DNA of 64,000 nucleotides from Streptantibioticus_C sp963761325. GTDB lineage: Bacteria; Actinomycetota; Actinomycetes; Streptomycetales; Streptomycetaceae. Each line of letters opens with the position of its first letter. Positions within the stretch are counted from its first letter, which is position 1. Below are positions 34,620-43,485 of the stretch, one piece after another. The notes under the pieces were generated by a model. The model saw only the letters and a program-made list of their open reading frames with translations. It did no database searches and was not told the DNA's origin. Where the stretch lies: assembly GCA_963761325.1 (NCBI GenBank), contig CAVXGZ010000008.1:1116001-1180000 (forward strand), read 5' to 3'. Position numbers and translations under genes: made by a program.

Positions 34620-35603
34620 TCAGGCGGTCGCCGCCAGGATGTCGAGCGAGAAGACCAGCGTGGCGTTGGCCGGGATGGTCGGCGGCTGGCCGGCCTTGCC
34701 GTAGCCGAGCGCGCCCGGCACGACCAGCATCACGCGGCTGCCGACCTTCTTGCCGGCCAGGCCCTGCTTCCAGCCGGCGATCAGCTCGCTGAGCGGGAAG
34801 CTGGCCAGCTGCTTCCTGGTGTAGGTGGCGTCGAACTCCTTGCCGCCGTCCCACAGCACGCCCTTGTACTGCAGCAGCAGCGTGTCGGTGGCCTTGACCG
34901 GGCGGCCGTCGCCCTCGATGACGTACTCGGAGACCAGCTTGGCGGGCGCCTTGCCCTTGGGCACGGTGATCGAGACGTCCTTGCCGTCGGTGTTGGTGCC
35001 GATCTTGGGCAGGCTCGCGTCGGTCTGCGGGATCACCTTGCCCTTGGCGGAGCTGGTGGCGTCGTAGGAGTTGATCACGTCGATGACGAAGACCAGCGTG
35101 TCGGTGCCCTTGATGCCCGCCTGCGGCTGCCCGGCGCTGCCGTAGCCCTCGGCCGGCGGGATGGACAGCTCCACCCGGCTGCCGGCCTTCTTGCCCACCA
35201 GGGCCTTGTCCCAGCCCGGGATGACCTTGCCGGTGCCGATCTGGGTGACGAACGGCGCGTGCCGGTCGTAGGAGTTGTCGAAGGACTTGCCGGTGGCGTA
35301 GATCTGGCCGAGGTAGTCGGCCTCGATGTAGTCGCCGCTGGCGATCGCCGGCCCGCTGCCCGCGATGACCGTCTTGACCGCGAGGTCGGGGGTCGGGGTG
35401 CCGGTGCCCTTGGCGATGGTCGGCTTCTGGCCGAACTTGGTGCCCGCGGTGATGGCCGGCACCGGGCCGCCGACGATCTTCACGGAGGGCGCCGAGGAAC
35501 TGGGCGAGGCTGACGATGCCGGGTCGGACTTCTTCTGGCTGCCGCAGCCGGCGGCGGTCAGCAGGAGCGCGGGAACGGCGAGCAGAGCGGAGCGTCGGCG
35601 CAC
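34620..35603 (-). CDS. Lipoprotein with two FKBP-type isomerase domains
   Basis: A 327-residue exported lipoprotein: signal peptide VRRRSALLAVPALLLTAAGC with lipobox TAAGC (Cys20), a Ser-rich linker, then two FKBP domains at about 70-175 (DYIEADYLGQIYATGKSFDNSY) and about 215-327 (DTLLLQYKGVLWDGGKEFDATY). It should help fold exported proteins at the outer face of the membrane. GTG 35603 has GAGG eight bases upstream; the frame is open far upstream, but those residues lie antisense to other coding sequence. The second domain looks less canonical around the active site. Confidence 0.9.
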   Translation of the reverse strand: MRRRSALLAVPALLLTAAGCGSQKKSDPASSASPSSSAPSVKIVGGPVPAITAGTKFGQKPTIAKGTGTPTPDLAVKTVIAGSGPAIASGDYIEADYLGQIYATGKSFDNSYDRHAPFVTQIGTGKVIPGWDKALVGKKAGSRVELSIPPAEGYGSAGQPQAGIKGTDTLVFVIDVINSYDATSSAKGKVIPQTDASLPKIGTNTDGKDVSITVPKGKAPAKLVSEYVIEGDGRPVKATDTLLLQYKGVLWDGGKEFDATYTRKQLASFPLSELIAGWKQGLAGKKVGSRVMLVVPGALGYGKAGQPPTIPANATLVFSLDILAATA

Positions 35604-35662
35604 GGGTTGCCTCGGTTCGGTTCGGGATCCACTGGGGCGTCGCGACACTCTACGACGTGGGC

Positions 35663-35693
35663 GGGGCCGCGTACGACCCTCGTACGCGGCCCC
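35663..35693 (-). terminator. Terminator after pafA
   Basis: GGGGCCGCGTACG, a five-base loop and CGTACGCGGCCCC form a perfect 13-bp stem 35 bases downstream of the pafA stop. Confidence 0.8.
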
Positions 35694-35728
35694 GGCGCCA
35701 GGTTGACGCCCCGGTGGTGACCGACCGG

Positions 35729-37090
35729 TCACATCCCGGCGATGAGCTTCTCCACCCGGTCGTCGACCGACCGGAACGGGTCCTTGCACAGCACGGTGCG
35801 CTGCGCCTGGTCGTTCAGCTTGAGGTGCACCCAGTCCACCGTGAAGTCGCGGCGCTGCTCCTGGGCCCGGCGGATGAAGTCGCCGCGCAGCCTGGCCCTG
35901 GTGGTCTGCGGCGGCACCGACTTGGCCTCGAAGATCCGCAGGTCGTTGCAGATCCGCTTGGCCTGGCCCTTGCGCTCCAGCAGGTAGTACAGCCCGCGGC
36001 GGCGGTGGATGTCGTGGTACGCGAGGTCTATCTGGGCGATCCGCGGGTGCGACATGGTGATGTTGTCGCGGTTGCGGTAGCGCTCGATGAGCTGGTACTT
36101 CATCACCCAGTCGATCTCGGTGCCGATCTTGCCGAGGTCGCCGGAGCCGATCGACTCCAGGGTGCGGCCCCACAGCTCCAGGACCTGCGCGGTGACCCCG
36201 CTGTTGATGCCGCGCCGGTCGCAGAAGTCGACGGCCTTGGAGTAGTACTCCTCCTGGATCTCCAGGGCGGACGCCTCCCGGCCGCTGGCCAGCCGGACCT
36301 TGCGGCGCCCGGTGATGTCGTGGCTGACCTCGCGGATCGCCCGGATCGGGTTCTCCAGGGTCAGGTCCCGCATCACCGTGCCGGCCTCGATCATGCGCAG
36401 CACCAGGTCGGTGGCGCCGACCTTGAGCAGCATCGTGGTCTCGGACATGTTGGAGTCGCCGACGATGACGTGCAGCCTGCGGTAGCGCTCGGCGTCGGCG
36501 TGCGGCTCGTCACGGGTGTTGATGATGGGCCGGGAGCGGGTCGTCGCGGAGCTGACGCCCTCCCAGATGTGCTCGGCGCGCTGGCTGACGCAGTAGACCG
36601 CGCCGCGCGGGGTCTGCAGCACCTTGCCGGCGCCGCAGATCAATTGCCGGGTGACGAGGAACGGAATCAGGATGTCGGCCAGCCGGGAGAATTCCCCGTG
36701 CCTGGCGACCAGATAGTTCTCGTGGCAGCCGTAGGAGTTGCCTGCCGAATCGGTGTTGTTCTTGAACAGATAGACGTCGCCGGCGATCCCCTCCTCGTGG
36801 AGCCTGCGCTCGGCGTCGACCAGCAGTCCTTCGAGAATGCGCTCGCCGGCCTTGTCGTGCGTGACCAGTTCGGTCACGTTGTCGCACTCGGGAGTGGCGT
36901 ACTCCGGGTGCGAACCCACGTCGAGGTAGAGACGGGCACCGTTCTTCAGGAAGACGTTGCTGCTGCGACCCCATGACACGACACGGCGGAAGAGGTACCG
37001 CGCCACCTCGTCCGGCGACAGGCGGCGCTGTCCCCGGAACGTGCATGTGACGCCGTACTCGTTCTCCAGCCCGAAAATGCGGCGGTCCAT
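35729..37090 (-). CDS. pafA: Pup-protein ligase PafA
   Basis: A 453-residue member of the glutamine synthetase/gamma-glutamyl-cysteine ligase superfamily that joins the C-terminal Glu of Pup to substrate lysines using ATP. Glu9 in IFGLENEYGV (metal ligand) and the catalytic Asp57 in LYLDVGSHPEYATPE are in place, as are LFKNNTDSAGNSYGCHENYL and PIINTRDEPHADAERYRRLHVIVGDSN. The C-terminal RecA-like small domain is complete. ATG 37090 lies only nine bases after the stop of an MFS transporter gene, so both may share a transcript. Confidence 0.97.
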   Translation of the reverse strand: MDRRIFGLENEYGVTCTFRGQRRLSPDEVARYLFRRVVSWGRSSNVFLKNGARLYLDVGSHPEYATPECDNVTELVTHDKAGERILEGLLVDAERRLHEEGIAGDVYLFKNNTDSAGNSYGCHENYLVARHGEFSRLADILIPFLVTRQLICGAGKVLQTPRGAVYCVSQRAEHIWEGVSSATTRSRPIINTRDEPHADAERYRRLHVIVGDSNMSETTMLLKVGATDLVLRMIEAGTVMRDLTLENPIRAIREVSHDITGRRKVRLASGREASALEIQEEYYSKAVDFCDRRGINSGVTAQVLELWGRTLESIGSGDLGKIGTEIDWVMKYQLIERYRNRDNITMSHPRIAQIDLAYHDIHRRRGLYYLLERKGQAKRICNDLRIFEAKSVPPQTTRARLRGDFIRRAQEQRRDFTVDWVHLKLNDQAQRTVLCKDPFRSVDDRVEKLIAGM

Positions 37091-37099
37091 GACTGAACA

Positions 37100-38380
37100 T
37101 TACGCCCGATGCGTCCTGCTGAAACCGGGTTCAGCGGCTGCGATTCGATCATTTTCCTTCCGCTGCCGCAGGTTTGAAACGCTGAGAAAGCGTCCGCCTG
37201 CCAGCAGTGCCAGCAGTGCGACCGCTCCGCCGCATCCGGCGACCGCGAATCCGGCCGACGCGCCGCCGTACTGCGCCGCCGGTCCGGCCAGCGCGGAGCC
37301 GGCCGAGGCGCCCACCCCGAAGGCGGTGACGAGCCAGGAGAACGCCTCGGTGACCGTGCCGGCCGGGGCGTGCCGGTCCACCACGACGAACGCGCACGCC
37401 AGCACCGGGGCCAGGAAGACCCCGGCCAGGGCGCCCAGCGCGGTCATCGCCGGCACTCCGGGCACCGTCACCAGCGGGAGGTAGGCGAGCGCCAGGCAGG
37501 CCACCAGGACCCGCAGCCGGCGCTCCGGCACCCCGCTCCAGCGCCGGGCGCCGTACGCAATCCCGCCGACCAGCGCGCCGCCGCCGAGCGCCGACAGCAC
37601 GAAGCTGGCGACCGCGCCGCCGCCGTGCGCCTCGCCGTACGCCACCGCGGCCACCGCGGCCACCGCGATCGAGCCGAGCGCCACGCCGACGAAGAAGAAC
37701 GACCCGAGCAGCACCGCGATCCCCGGCGAGCGCAGCGGGCCGAGCCAGTGCGCCTCGCGCAGCGGCGCCCGCCAGCGGCGCGAGGGCGGCGCGGTGACCA
37801 CCACGGCCGCGCCCAGCACGCCGACGACCGCGAGCGCGATGATCGCGGCGGCCGTGGAGGCCCGCTCGACCGCCAGGGTGAGCAGCAGCGGCCCCACGGT
37901 GAACATCACCTCCTGCGCGGCGGCGTCCATCGCGTAGGCGCTGTGCACCCGCGCCTCGGCCTCCTGCGCGGTGCCGCCGGGCAGGTCGAGCACCCCGGGC
38001 CACAGCGCGCGCAGCCCGCCCTCCAGCGGCGGCGTGGCGAGCCCGGCAAGGACCATCAGGCCGCCGGCGCTCCACGGCGGCCGCGGGCCGCTCAGTGCGA
38101 AGGCGGTCATCGCCAGGCCGCACACCAGCGCGCCGCCGAGCATCACCACGGGCTGACCGCGCTTGTCCACCAGCCGGCCGAGCGCGGGCTGGCCCACCGC
38201 GGTGCCCAGGCCGTAGAGCGCGCAGAGCGCGCCGGCGAGCGAGTAGGAGCCGCCGTGCGCCCGGGTGAACAGCACGACGGCCAGCGCGGCGGTGGCGTTC
38301 GGCAGCCGTCCGGCCAGCGTGCCGGTCAGCAGCCGCACCACGTGCCGGGCCCGCAGCAGCTCCAGGTAGCCGCCCGCCAT
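37100..38380 (-). CDS. MFS transporter
   Basis: A 426-residue transporter with about twelve hydrophobic segments and the loop 2-3 motif GRLVDKRGQPVV. Substrate cannot be inferred. It is divergent from a LacI-type regulator with an inverted repeat between them, which often signals a sugar, but the MFS subgroup here looks more like an efflux or undefined permease. Its stop is nine bases before pafA, so read-through would couple pafA expression to this promoter. Confidence 0.88.
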   Translation of the reverse strand: MAGGYLELLRARHVVRLLTGTLAGRLPNATAALAVVLFTRAHGGSYSLAGALCALYGLGTAVGQPALGRLVDKRGQPVVMLGGALVCGLAMTAFALSGPRPPWSAGGLMVLAGLATPPLEGGLRALWPGVLDLPGGTAQEAEARVHSAYAMDAAAQEVMFTVGPLLLTLAVERASTAAAIIALAVVGVLGAAVVVTAPPSRRWRAPLREAHWLGPLRSPGIAVLLGSFFFVGVALGSIAVAAVAAVAYGEAHGGGAVASFVLSALGGGALVGGIAYGARRWSGVPERRLRVLVACLALAYLPLVTVPGVPAMTALGALAGVFLAPVLACAFVVVDRHAPAGTVTEAFSWLVTAFGVGASAGSALAGPAAQYGGASAGFAVAGCGGAVALLALLAGGRFLSVSNLRQRKENDRIAAAEPGFSRTHRA

Positions 38381-38397
38381 CCGCTCCCCCTCCGTGT

Positions 38398-38425
38398 TAC
38401 GTATAACGTCCGATGGTCATACGTA
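38398..38425. promoter_or_regulatory. Inverted repeat TACGTAT-N14-ATACGTA in the lacI/MFS intergenic region
   Basis: Two perfect seven-base arms, each containing the self-complementary TACGTA, lie 18 bases upstream of the MFS start and 92 bases before the regulator start. This is a good candidate operator for the adjacent LacI-type protein. Confidence 0.55.
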
Positions 38426-38516
38426 GCATGGGCCCGCCCTGCGGGTCCAGCCGGAGGACGTGGTGAACGGGCCCGGAGCCCGGCGCGGCAGAGGGGAAGA
38501 CCGAGGAGATGGACAG

Positions 38517-39548
38517 GTGACCGGGACCGGCCGCCCTACCTCGCGGGACGTCGCGCGCGCCGCCGGCGTGTCGCAGGCCACCGTCTCGCTGGTGCTCGGC
38601 GACAAGTGGCACGGGCGGGTCTCGCAGCGCACGGCGTCCGCGGTGCGCACCGCCGCCCGCGAGCTGGACTACCGGCCGAACCTCGCCGCCCGCAACCTGC
38701 GGCTCGGGCTGACCAGGACCGTGCTGCTGGTGGTGCCGGCGCTGACCAACGAGTACTTCGCCCGGGTCTACACCGGCGCCGAGCGGGTCGCCGCCGAGCA
38801 CGGCTTCGGCGTGCTGCTGTATCCGTCGCCGGAGGGCGTGGGGCCGGCCCGCGACCCCTTCCCGTCGGCGCGGGCGGCGCTGGACGGGGTGATCGCCTCC
38901 TCGATGGCGGCGGACGCGCTGCGGGCCATCAGCGGCGGCCCGGCGCCCGGCACGGCGGGGCTGCCGCTGGTGATGCTCGACAGCCGGCCGGCCGCGGCCG
39001 GCGCGGCGGCCACCGTCAACCTCGACCTCGCCGACGGCATGCGGCAGGTGACGGACCATCTGGCGGCGCTCGGCCACCGCCGGATCACCCACCTCGCCGC
39101 GGCGGTCGACTCCTGGACCTTCCGGGTGCGCGGTGCGGCGTTCGACGCCGCGCTGGCGGACCTGCCCGGCGCGGTGGCGCACCGTCAGCCGGCCGAGCTG
39201 AGCGTGGCGGGCGGTCAGCAGGCCGCCCGGCTGGCCCTGACCGCGCCCGGGCCGCGTCCCACCGCGCTGGTGTGCGACGACGACGTCCTCGCCGCGGGCG
39301 CCTGCAAGGCCGCGCGGCGGCTGGGCCTGCGGGTGCCGCAGGACGTGAGCGTGACGGGGTTCGACGACCTCTCGCTGGCGACCGCCGTCGACCCGGAGCT
39401 CACCACCGTGCGGCTGCCGGCCGAGGAGGCCGGCGCTCAGGGCATGCGCGCCCTGCTCGCCGTGCTGGCCGGCGAACCGGCCCGCCGGCCGGACCTGCCG
39501 GTCGTCCTGGTGGAACGCGGCTCGACCGGCCCGGCCGCGGACCGCTGA
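38517..39548 (+). CDS. LacI-family transcriptional regulator
   Basis: A 343-residue regulator. The N-terminal HTH is TSRDVARAAGVSQATVSLVLGDK with hinge helix LDYRPNLAARNLRLG, followed by a periplasmic-binding-like effector domain (VLLVVPALTNEYFARVYTGAERVAAEHGFGVLLY; VSVTGFDDLSLATAVDPELTTVRLP). GTG 38517 with GAGGAG upstream is preferred; the frame remains open to 38460. It is divergent from the MFS transporter gene, its probable target, and convergent with prcA. Confidence 0.93.
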   Translation: MTGTGRPTSRDVARAAGVSQATVSLVLGDKWHGRVSQRTASAVRTAARELDYRPNLAARNLRLGLTRTVLLVVPALTNEYFARVYTGAERVAAEHGFGVLLYPSPEGVGPARDPFPSARAALDGVIASSMAADALRAISGGPAPGTAGLPLVMLDSRPAAAGAAATVNLDLADGMRQVTDHLAALGHRRITHLAAAVDSWTFRVRGAAFDAALADLPGAVAHRQPAELSVAGGQQAARLALTAPGPRPTALVCDDDVLAAGACKAARRLGLRVPQDVSVTGFDDLSLATAVDPELTTVRLPAEEAGAQGMRALLAVLAGEPARRPDLPVVLVERGSTGPAADR

Positions 39549-39554
39549 GACGCG

Positions 39555-39585
39555 GAAGGGGACCGGCGGCGGGCCGGTCCCCTTC
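39555..39585. terminator. Bidirectional terminator between lacI and prcA
   Basis: GAAGGGGACCGGC, a five-base loop and GCCGGTCCCCTTC form a perfect 13-bp stem between the convergent stops. Confidence 0.85.
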
Positions 39586-39608
39586 GGTTCCGCGGATCGC
39601 GGGTGGCG

Positions 39609-40391
39609 CTACTCGCCGGCGCCCTCGTCGGAATCCGGGGTGTCCGGCGTCTCGTCGGCGTCGCCGGCCGGCTCCGCCTCGGCGGCCGGGGCGCCGGCCT
39701 CCAGGAGGGCGGCGAGCTGGCCGCCGAGGATGCGGCGGAACTTGCGCTGCTGGGGGCGGTTGCGGTCCAGGACCGCGACCTCCATCTGCTCGGCGGTGAG
39801 CTGGCGTTCGCCGCCGTTGTTGTCCCGGCTGAGCGAGTCCACCGCGAGCTTGAGCGCCTCGGCGAGGGTGAAGTCGTCGCGGTGGCGCTGGTCGAGGTAG
39901 CTGCCGATCTGGTCGGAGTTGCCGCCGACCGCGACCGCGCCGTGCTCGTCGACGATGGAGCCGTCGTGCGGCAGCCGGTAGATCTGGTCCTCCTCCGGCG
40001 CCGATCCGACCTCCGCCACGATGAGTTCGACCTCGTAGGGCTTCTCACCGACGCTGGAGAAGATGGTGCCGAGGGTCTGCGCGTACACGTTGGCCAGGCC
40101 GCGCGCGGTCACGTCGTCCCGGTCGTAGGTGTAGCCGCGCAGGTCCGCGTAGCGCACGCCGCCGATGCGCAGGTTCTCGAACTCGTTGTACTTGCCGACC
40201 GCGGCGAAGGCGATCCGGTCGTAGATCTCGCTGACCTTGTGCAGCGCGCGGGACGGGTTCTCGGCGACGAAGAGGATGCCGTCGGTGTATTGCAGTACGA
40301 CGACGCTGCGACCGCGGGCGATGCCCTTGCGGGCGTACTCGGCACGGTCGGCCATGGCCTGCTGGGGTGAGACATAGAACGGCGTCGACAC
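39609..40391 (-). CDS. prcA: Proteasome subunit alpha
   Basis: The 260-residue alpha-ring subunit of the 20S core. It has the N-terminal gate segment (YVSPQQAMADRAEYARKGIARGRSVVVLQY) and the alpha fold with VDEHGAVAVGGNSDQIGSYLDQ. It lacks an N-terminal catalytic Thr, as expected. The C-terminal 35 residues are Ala/Glu/Asp-rich and probably disordered. The alpha ring receives the C-terminal QYL tail of the ATPase ARC. It follows prcB by 60 bases on the same strand. Confidence 0.97.
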   Translation of the reverse strand: MSTPFYVSPQQAMADRAEYARKGIARGRSVVVLQYTDGILFVAENPSRALHKVSEIYDRIAFAAVGKYNEFENLRIGGVRYADLRGYTYDRDDVTARGLANVYAQTLGTIFSSVGEKPYEVELIVAEVGSAPEEDQIYRLPHDGSIVDEHGAVAVGGNSDQIGSYLDQRHRDDFTLAEALKLAVDSLSRDNNGGERQLTAEQMEVAVLDRNRPQQRKFRRILGGQLAALLEAGAPAAEAEPAGDADETPDTPDSDEGAGE

Positions 40392-40451
40392 CGGCTATCC
40401 GTCCCTTTCTGTCGGTGGTGAGTGCGTCCAGGTCATCTGTGCCGGCCTTGC

Positions 40452-41297
40452 TCAGAGCACGTCGGCGCGCGGGCCGTCCGGCTCTTCCAGGCGGCGCTCG
40501 TGGACGGCACGGGCGACCTCGGATGCCTCGGCCTCCGTCAGCCTGCGGAAGCCCTCCTCGGTGATGACGGTGACGATCGGGAAGATCCGCCGGGCCATGT
40601 CGGGGCCGCCGGTCGCCGAGTCGTCGTCGGCGGCGTCGTAGAGCGCCTGCACGACGGCGGTGATCGTCTGCTGCTCCGTCAGGTCCTTGCGGTAGATCTT
40701 CTTCAGGGCGCCGCGGGCGTACACCGAGCCGGATCCGGTGGCCGCGAAGCCGCGCTCCTCGGAACGCCCGCCGGTGACGTCGTAGGAGAAGATCCGGCCC
40801 TTGTGGCGGTCGACGTCGTAGCCGGCGAAGAGCGGGACGACGGCCAGGCCCTGCATGGCCATACCGAGGTTGCCCCGGATCATGGTGGACAGCCGGTTGG
40901 CCTTGCCCTCCAGGGAGAGCACCGCGCCCTCGATCTTCTCGTAGTGCTCCAGCTCCAGTTGGAAGAGCTTGACCATCTCGACCGCCAGCCCCGCGGTGCC
41001 GGCGATGCCGACCGCGGAGTACTCGTCGGCCGGGAAGACCTTCTCGATGTCGCGCTGGGCGATGACGTTGCCCATCGTGGCGCGCCGGTCGCCGGCCAGC
41101 ACCACGCCGTCCGGGAACGCCGCCGCGACGATGGTGGTGCCGTGCGGCAGCTCGACGGCCCCCTGCAGCGGCGGCAGGCTGCGGTTGCCGGGCAGCAGTT
41201 CGGGGGCGTGCGAGCCCAGGAAGTCCATGAACGAGGACGAGCCAGGCGTCAGGAAGGCAGTCGGCAGACGCCCGGCGCTACGAGTGTTGGCTTCCAC
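40452..41297 (-). CDS. prcB: Proteasome subunit beta
   Basis: The 281-residue catalytic subunit, made as a precursor. The propeptide spans residues 1-53 and autocleavage after Gly53 (ELPHG) exposes the nucleophilic Thr54 of TTIVAAAF. The active-site partners Asp (GVVLAGDRRAT) and Lys are in the expected positions. GTG 41297 is chosen because GGAAGG precedes it at eight bases; an open frame extends to 41372 but the extra residues do not fit the family. A strong hairpin separates it from pup upstream. Confidence 0.96.
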   Translation of the reverse strand: MEANTRSAGRLPTAFLTPGSSSFMDFLGSHAPELLPGNRSLPPLQGAVELPHGTTIVAAAFPDGVVLAGDRRATMGNVIAQRDIEKVFPADEYSAVGIAGTAGLAVEMVKLFQLELEHYEKIEGAVLSLEGKANRLSTMIRGNLGMAMQGLAVVPLFAGYDVDRHKGRIFSYDVTGGRSEERGFAATGSGSVYARGALKKIYRKDLTEQQTITAVVQALYDAADDDSATGGPDMARRIFPIVTVITEEGFRRLTEAEASEVARAVHERRLEEPDGPRADVL

Positions 41298-41392
41298 ACG
41301 TTTCCTTCCACGATGGCTGGCGGCCGTCTCCCACCCCGGGGCCGGCCGGTACCTGATCAACTGCACGGACACTACCCCTGGGGGTGCGAGTC

Positions 41393-41435
41393 ATCCGTCC
41401 CGTGCCGCGGAGCCTGACCGCGGCACGGGACGGAT
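41393..41435 (-). terminator. Strong hairpin between pup and prcB
   Basis: A perfect 18-bp stem (41393-41410 with 41418-41435) and seven-base loop, beginning 13 bases after the pup stop codon and about 95 bases before prcB. It should stop or attenuate pup transcripts before prcBA. Confidence 0.8.
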
Positions 41436-41447
41436 CGACTGCGGGAC

Positions 41448-41663
41448 CTACTCGCCGCCCTTTTGGACGAACGAGCGGACAAAATCCTCCGCGTTCTCCT
41501 CCAGGACGTCGTCGATCTCGTCCAGGACGGAGTCGACGTCGTCGGAGAGCTTCTCCTGGCGCTCCTTGAGCTCCTCCGAGGACTGCGCCTCCGGCTCGGT
41601 CTCCTCGACCTCCTCGGTGGAACGCGTCGCCCGCTGCTGCCCGCCGGTGTCCTTGGTAGCCAT
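41448..41663 (-). CDS. pup: Prokaryotic ubiquitin-like protein Pup, ending Gly-Gly-Glu
   Basis: A 71-residue largely disordered protein. The conserved C-terminal half (SDDVDSVLDEIDDVLEENA) docks onto the coiled coil of ARC. It ends QKGGE: the last residue is encoded as Glu (GAG), so the protein is already ligation-competent and does not need deamidation of a terminal Gln as mycobacterial Pup does. ATG 41663. It lies 157 bases downstream of dop and before the prcBA pair. Confidence 0.97.
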   Translation of the reverse strand: MATKDTGGQQRATRSTEEVEETEPEAQSSEELKERQEKLSDDVDSVLDEIDDVLEENAEDFVRSFVQKGGE

Positions 41664-41820
41664 GTGCCCCTCACCCCGCTCGGTTGCATGTCCTACAAGA
41701 TCAGACCCTACAAGGAGGCTCTGACATCGGCCCTGTTCTCGGACGATCCCGCTCCGCTGCGGTGATCCCCCGCTCCCTTCAACATCCGGGTGCCGGGATG
41801 ATTCCCCCATCGGAGCGTTT

Positions 41821-43332
41821 TCAGCCTCCCGAAAGGATCCGGACCAGTTCCTCCGCCGTGCGGCAGCGGTCGAGCAGTTCCTTGACGTGGTTGCGGGTGC
41901 CGCGCAGCGGTTCCAGGGTGGGGACGCGCTGCAGGGAGTCGTGGCCCGGCAGGTCGAAGATCACCGAGTCCCAGGAGGCGGCGGCCACGTCGTCGGCGTA
42001 CTGCTCCAGGCAGCGGCCCCGGAAGTAGGCCCTGGTGTCCTCCGGCGGCCTGACCACGGCGTCGGCGACCTCCCGCTCGTCCAGCAGGCGTTTCATCCGG
42101 CCGCGGGCCGCCAGGCGGTTGTAGAGCCCCTTGTCCGGCCTGACGTCGGCGTACTGCAGGTCCACCAGGTGCAGCCGGGCGGCGTCCCAGTCGACGCCGT
42201 CGCGGCGGCGGTAGCCCTCCAGCAGCTCCCGCTTGGCCAGCCAGTCCAGCTCGCCGGACAGGCTCATCGGGTCGGTCTCCAGCCGGCCGAGGACGTCCTC
42301 CCAGCGGGCCAGCACGTCCTTGGTCTGCTCGTCGGCGTCGGTGCCGTAGCGGTCCTCGACGTACTTCCTGGCCAGCTCGAAGTACTCCATCTGCAGCTGT
42401 ACCGCCGTCAGGGTGCGACCGTTGCGCAGCGTGACGAGCCGTCGCAGGGTGGGGTCGTGCGAGACCTGGTGCAGGGTGCGCACCGGCTGGTCGACCGCCA
42501 GGTCCACCGCGATGAAGCCGTCCTCGATCATCGACAGCACCAGCGCGGTGGTGCCGAGCTTGAGGTAGGTGGAGATCTCCGAGAGGTTGGCGTCGCCGAT
42601 GATCACGTGCAGCCTGCGGTACTTCTCGGCGTCGGCGTGCGGCTCGTCGCGGGTGTTGATGATCGGGCGCTTGAGCGTCGTCTCCAGGCCGACCTCGACC
42701 TCGAAGTAGTCGGCGCGCTGGCTGATCTGGAAGCCGTGCTCGCCGCCGTCCTGCCCGAGGCCGACCCGGCCGGCCCCGCACACCACCTGGCGCGAGACGA
42801 AGAACGGCGTCAGGTGCCGGACGATGTCGGAGAACGGGGTCTCCCGCTTCATCAGGTAGTTCTCGTGGGTGCCGTAGGAGGCGCCCTTGTTGTCCGTGTT
42901 GTTCTTGTACAGGTGGATCGGCTGGGCCCCGGGCACCTGGGCGGCGCGCTCGGCGGCCTCGGCCATGATCCGCTCGCCGGCCTTGTCCCACAGCACCGCG
43001 TCGCGCGGGTTGGTGACCTCGGGGGCCGAGTACTCCGGATGGGCGTGGTCGACGTACAGCCGGGCGCCGTTGGTGAGGATGACGTTGGCCAGCCCGATGT
43101 CCTCGTCGGTGAGCTGGCTGGAGTCGGCCGTCTCCCGGGCCAGGTCGAAGCCCCTGGCGTCCCGCAGCGGGTTCTCCTCCTCGAAGTCCCACCGGGCCCG
43201 CCGGGCACGGTGCATCGCCGCGGCGTAGGCGTTGACGATCTGGGACGAGGTGAGCATGGCATTGGCGTTGGGGTGGCCGGGCACGGAGATGCCGTACTCG
43301 GTCTCGATCCCCATCACTCGCCGTACGGTCAT
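41821..43332 (-). CDS. dop: Depupylase/deamidase Dop
   Basis: A 503-residue homologue of PafA. It has GIETEYGI (Glu10, metal ligand), the catalytic Asp95 in RLYVDHAHPEYSAPE, LYKNNTDNKGASYGTHENYL and PIINTRDEPHADAEKYRRLHVIIGDANLSE, plus the Dop-specific loop following the N-terminal strand (about residues 45-75). It removes Pup from substrates; since Pup here ends in Glu, its deamidase activity seems unnecessary. ATG 43332 with AAGGAGGG upstream. It is followed by pup. Confidence 0.97.
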   Translation of the reverse strand: MTVRRVMGIETEYGISVPGHPNANAMLTSSQIVNAYAAAMHRARRARWDFEEENPLRDARGFDLARETADSSQLTDEDIGLANVILTNGARLYVDHAHPEYSAPEVTNPRDAVLWDKAGERIMAEAAERAAQVPGAQPIHLYKNNTDNKGASYGTHENYLMKRETPFSDIVRHLTPFFVSRQVVCGAGRVGLGQDGGEHGFQISQRADYFEVEVGLETTLKRPIINTRDEPHADAEKYRRLHVIIGDANLSEISTYLKLGTTALVLSMIEDGFIAVDLAVDQPVRTLHQVSHDPTLRRLVTLRNGRTLTAVQLQMEYFELARKYVEDRYGTDADEQTKDVLARWEDVLGRLETDPMSLSGELDWLAKRELLEGYRRRDGVDWDAARLHLVDLQYADVRPDKGLYNRLAARGRMKRLLDEREVADAVVRPPEDTRAYFRGRCLEQYADDVAAASWDSVIFDLPGHDSLQRVPTLEPLRGTRNHVKELLDRCRTAEELVRILSGG

Positions 43333-43439
43333 GCGGCCCTCCTTGCGCGTGGCGCGGTACCGATGAGCGTAGAGCGCGAAAGCGGCGGTCGGGAGATCAT
43401 CACACTCATTCCTCGGCTTCGGCGCAGACCGGAGAAACA

Positions 43440-43480
43440 CGTCCGGCTGCGGGTACCGGGCCGGTACCCGCAGCCGGACG
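43440..43480 (-). terminator. Terminator between arc and dop
   Basis: A perfect 18-bp stem (43440-43457 with 43463-43480) and a five-base loop, starting six bases after the arc stop. It makes arc a separate transcription unit from dop-pup. Confidence 0.85.
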
Positions 43481-43485
43481 AGGTG

